Of a stretch of 64,000 nt of DNA, positions 60,985 to 64,000 are shown piece by piece. Within the stretch, counting starts at the first letter, position 1; the number at the start of each line of letters is the position of its first letter. The notes beneath the pieces were generated by a model. That model worked only from the letters and a program-made list of their open reading frames with translations, was not told the origin of the DNA and ran no database searches. Position numbers and translations under genes: made by a program. Source of the stretch: Termitomyces sp. T153 (lineage: Eukaryota; Basidiomycota; Agaricomycetes; Agaricales; Lyophyllaceae). The stretch lies in assembly GCA_018296165.2 (NCBI GenBank), contig JACKQL020000051.1, positions 310,001-374,000 on the forward strand, in the 5' to 3' direction.

Positions 60985-61862
60985 CAAGGACTTCAATTAT
61001 CCCCTCCCTTGCACCTATTGGCACATTTTCTGGAAAGGCTGCAAAGAGTGGCAACAACCACAGAGTTGTCTGCTATAGTTGTTGACACGGCTGGCTTTAC
61101 AGAGCCAGCCTTGGCAGCTGCTGGCCTTGAGGGTGCAGCCATGGTAGTGGGCACCCCAAAGTCAGGGCACACATCCATCAAACAGTCCTCATTGGTGGGT
61201 ACTTGGTCATTGCAGAGTGCCAGTGGTGCTCTCTGGGTCAAGGAGCCCTTGAAAAATACAGAGAGCTTGGTACATGCCTTATTTGCTTTTGAAAGCTAAG
61301 AAGGGGATGCAATGCACTTTCCCTTCTCCAGTGCTGAATAGAAGAGGTCTGTCTGAATGGACCTCATCCCTCTGAGTTCTAACAACATCAAATTTGTTCA
61401 GAACTTGAGCTAGTGCTAGCTGCACTACAGAATTCTCCAGGACATCAGCTCCAACATCCTCTGGTACTCTGGCATTATGCAATGGCTGGAGCAGGTGAGA
61501 ATCCACTCATCTGCCATTGTCAAAGGCTTAGGCTCCCTCTCTTTGCCCCTTTCCTTCTCTTTGGCAGAGAACTGTCACTCAACTGTCTTCCAGATAGTTG
61601 ATGAGGAGGATTTACCCTCCTTTGCTGGCATGAACAGCAATTTTGCAGTCATCTTTCCTTTTCCTTTATTAATTGATGGAGCAACTGCTGGGTGCCCCAA
61701 TGTGCTTGAAGATGATGATGGTGGATTTAAAGAATGCACTGCAAATGGAAGGGGTAGATATGACCACCAGAGAGAGGCCAACAACTCCATCAGCACCATA
61801 ATCAATACTGGTCTGTCATCATCCACCTCCATTACCTCTGATAAAGGTGGTGCAGAGACCAA
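60985..61862 (-). pseudogene. gag-like protein remnant of a gypsy element
   Basis: Three consecutive reverse-strand frames make one broken protein: 61862-61575 (SEVMEVDDDRPVLIMVLMEL, later KGKGKMTAKLLFMPAKEG), 61506-61279 (DVGADVLENSVVQLALAQVL) and 61241-60993 (TQRAPLALCNDQVPTNEDC). The MEVDDD start resembles the piece at 14.6 kb. Its place directly after an LTR-B fragment suggests gag; there is no zinc knuckle to prove it. The downstream side abuts solo LTR copy 3. Confidence 0.5.
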
Positions 61863-62099
61863 GAACCCTAATTGTGTTGATATTGTGGCAGGTCATTGTT
61901 GACCTGCCATACTCATTCTTAGCCAGGTCCAGCCATTGGCACTAGGCCACAGGGAACTGTGTCACCATGTATTTCTGGAACTCCTGCAACCACACAAGCT
62001 ATGTGGCCACAGAGTATCCTAATTCACTGGTAGAGGGACTCTTGGTCTCTTGCATCCTCTTCACACTTCACTGCACTATGAGAGTACATGGTGTTCCCA

Positions 62100-62370
62100 T
62101 GTTGGTAACTGCTGCATTGCCACAGCATAACTCAGTGGGGCCACATCTCCTGGCCCTGCTCCTATGGAGCTCTTCCCATGGTTGGGGGCACTATGTCCCC
62201 TGACACTAAATCAGCTCCCAACAGCTCTATACCTGGAGGCACTCTACCCCCTCTTGAGCTCTGACCAGAGCTCAAGATATAGTCATTTCTTTTTCTTGCC
62301 CATTGGGCAAGGAGTCCTCTTGTAATGTATTAGTGCTTGGCACCAATTAGTAATAAAAGACAAAGAGTAG
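62100..62370 (-). repeat. LTR-B fragment between pol and gag remnants
   Basis: Shares with 14205-14405 (opposite strand) the blocks CATGGTTGGGGGCACTATG (near 62177), GAGCTCTGACCAGAGCTC (perfect palindrome, 62256-62273) and CCCATTGGGCAAGG (near 62299). The reverse complement lies after the gypsy pol end (62400) and before gag (61862). Exact ends and target duplication not found. Confidence 0.5.
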
Positions 62371-62399
62371 TTGACTCTGCAGCTAGCCAAAAGATTGGC

Positions 62400-63460
62400 T
62401 GACATAATCATTGATAGCTGCTGGCTTGCAGCTTCTGGACTAAGTCAACTTGACTTTGACCTTCTAGCCAGCTATACAAGGCACCATACACCCTGCAGCT
62501 CTAAATACCTGTCAAGGGCCTCCAGGTCCTTGCCAGTAGTGTCCCCCAAACTCTATTGAACTTTAAACTTGAGGTTTGTTCTCTTTCACCAATGACTTAT
62601 CAGGTCATCAACAAATTATTCTTGATCATCTGGTACACCAAAGTTGTATGGCTCTGGCATTGTATGATTGGGGAATAGTGCATTGTTGCTGGCCTTATAT
62701 GGATACAACAACACATAGAACTTAGGATGTATCCTATGTTCCTGTAGTGCAGTTGCCAACTCCAATGCATAGTTAAAAGTGTCATTATAGGCCTCCAAAA
62801 TTTTGTACAGCCCAACTCACTTAGGGCAGAGATTCCTCACTCTACTTTTTGGGAGGTTTTGGTTCTTGGTGAAAAGGTACACCAACACACCTCTCTCCAG
62901 TTCTAGGTCTGATCAGCAACATGTATTAAAGTATGTGTCTAGAAGACACATGCCTCAATTATTGCATTGTGTGCAGCAGCCAAGTTCAGAGCTTAGTGGG
63001 CAAACTGCTTGATTCCTCTGGAAATCACAGAGTTCAAGCAATTTTCCTTAATAATGGACAGCATGTACCCACTGTTCAATTTGAATGGTGCATACTTTGT
63101 TGTCTTAGAAATGCTTGTTTTAATTGCAAACTCCATTAGGTCTATCAGTCCATGCCTATTGAGTCCCATGGCTTGACTAGAATAGGCAGGGAATGTAACT
63201 TCCCTGAAGGGAGCTGGTTGCTCCTTTTTGCCTGCTGACACAATTGACATGTAGTACAGAATGCCCATGTGTCTGCAACAATGGTTGGCCACCAGTACCA
63301 ATGACAGATATATTCTGTTGTCCTCTGTGTGCCAAGATGCCCAACCATGCTATGCTGGTCAAGTAGCTTGGTCACCACTTTCCACTCACAAGGTATACAC
63401 AGTACTTTGTACAACAAGGATGTGTAATTTGCTGAGATCTCCTAAAGTGGCCCATCAAAG
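62400..63460 (-). mobile_element. Ty3/gypsy pol C-terminus with the integrase core deleted
   Basis: Reading from 63417 downward: the H2C2 zinc finger of integrase (HSMVGHLGTQRTTEYI, FCTTCQLCQQAKRSNQ), then LPILVKPWDSIGMD near 63165. Normally the DDE catalytic core follows. Here the text jumps straight to LIDLMEFAIKTSISKTTKYAPF, the segment beyond the core, then AYNDTFNYALELATALQEHR and SLGDTT...KDLEALDRYLELQGV, the C-terminal chromodomain-like region, by about 62420. The three catalytic acids are therefore missing. Frameshifts add to the damage. Confidence 0.82.
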
Positions 63461-63579
63461 AATCCACTCACAAAAAACACAAAAGAAGCCTTTAAAGGAC
63501 CATATCACCAATTCTGGGAACCAGCACTATAGGTGGAGGTTCAAAATTTTATTAACAACAACATGTACAAAGTTGTATT

Positions 63580-64000
63580 CATTCTGAAAGGAGTCAAACC
63601 AAATATTCTAAACTAGTTTTCCACATCAAGTACAATGCAAATAGAAATGTTGAATGCCACAAAATTCATGTAGTAGCAAGGGCATTCACACAAGTAGAGG
63701 GTGTTGATTACAAGGAGGTTTGGGCATGAGTAGCAAACCTAGAGTCAATCCAAATCATCCTCACTCTGGCAGCCAAATACAATCATGAGCTTGACCAAAT
63801 GGATGTTGTAACAGCAAACTTGAAGAGTTGTACATGGTAGTGCCCAACAGAATCAAAGTGCCTGAAGGCCACTGCTGGAGGTTGAAACATTTGCTGTGTG
63901 GCCTAAAACAGGCTAGTTGCATGTGGAACCAAATGCTTGATCAGAAGCTTTGAGGACTCAGCTTCACATGCCACAATGCCAAGGCATGCCTCTATATCTA
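63580..64000 (+). mobile_element. Ty1/copia reverse transcriptase fragment, running off the right edge
   Basis: Broken frames read LVFHIKYNANRNVECHK, ARAFTQVEGVDYKEVWA, LESIQIILTLAAKYNHELDQMDVVTA and an echo of the GLKQA box (CGLKQASCMWNQML) near 63900-63940. This is the N-terminal half of a copia RT, separate from the reverse-oriented copia at 16-18.7 kb. In-frame stops, such as that after KEVWA near 63728, make it non-functional. It is nearly CG-free. Confidence 0.82.

Noticed and set aside
1..64000. CRISPR arrays, operons, Shine-Dalgarno sites
   Set aside because: The spliced eukaryotic genes make these inapplicable, and no regularly spaced repeat array was seen.

Overview
The window looks like nuclear DNA of a filamentous basidiomycete (Agaricomycetes-like). 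The genes have many introns of about 45-90 bp with GT-AG, and occasionally GC-AG, borders. The gene set is fungal (Doa10, TOR, HP1, Y14, Rrp4, a TFIIIC subunit, a sedolisin protease). Between the genes lie nests of decayed retrotransposons and a Helitron.

Layout. 1-4859 (-): Doa10/SSM4-type RING-CH ubiquitin ligase, running off the left edge. 5.27-19.28 kb: first transposon nest, holding copia, Helitron, gypsy RT, a tRNA-derived SINE-like repeat, two complete solo LTRs and a second, reverse-oriented copia pol. 19.5-27.4 kb: TatD nuclease (-) and two unrecognised disordered proteins (+), with a second SINE-like copy between them. 27.4-30.1 kb: no gene seen. 30.1-43.8 kb: compact gene island with HP1 (-), Y14/RBM8A (-), a MYND-like protein (+), exosome subunit Rrp4 (+), an acidic-tailed unknown (-), a TFIIIC zinc-finger subunit (+) and a sedolisin (-). 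43.8-47.5 kb: gene-poor repeat DNA. 47.6-56.3 kb: a complete TOR kinase gene (+). 57.2-64 kb: second large nest, holding a DIRS-like tyrosine-recombinase element, a third solo LTR, gag and pol remnants of gypsy elements and a copia RT at the right edge.

The most striking feature is not a gene. In the transposon nests the dinucleotide CG is almost absent: I found about four in 13.9 kb of the first nest and one in the last 6.7 kb. The gene islands are rich in CG, and the edges are sharp. This is the footprint expected of cytosine methylation at CpG followed by deamination. It has hit catalytic codons: conserved Asp-Asp pairs of two reverse transcriptases read Asp-Asn or Asn-Asp, and the HxxR Arg region of the recombinase reads His-Cys. 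An HP1 gene, whose family reads silent chromatin, sits in the same window, but nothing here links it to these loci.

Most genes are ordinary housekeeping functions: ER-associated degradation, growth signalling, exon-junction and exosome RNA handling, Pol III transcription. They are not an operon; only divergent or convergent neighbours could share regulation. For seven genes I derived full exon chains that close in frame, and for Doa10 a phase-consistent chain to the window edge. For TOR, TFIIIC and the sedolisin, exons were checked only in part.
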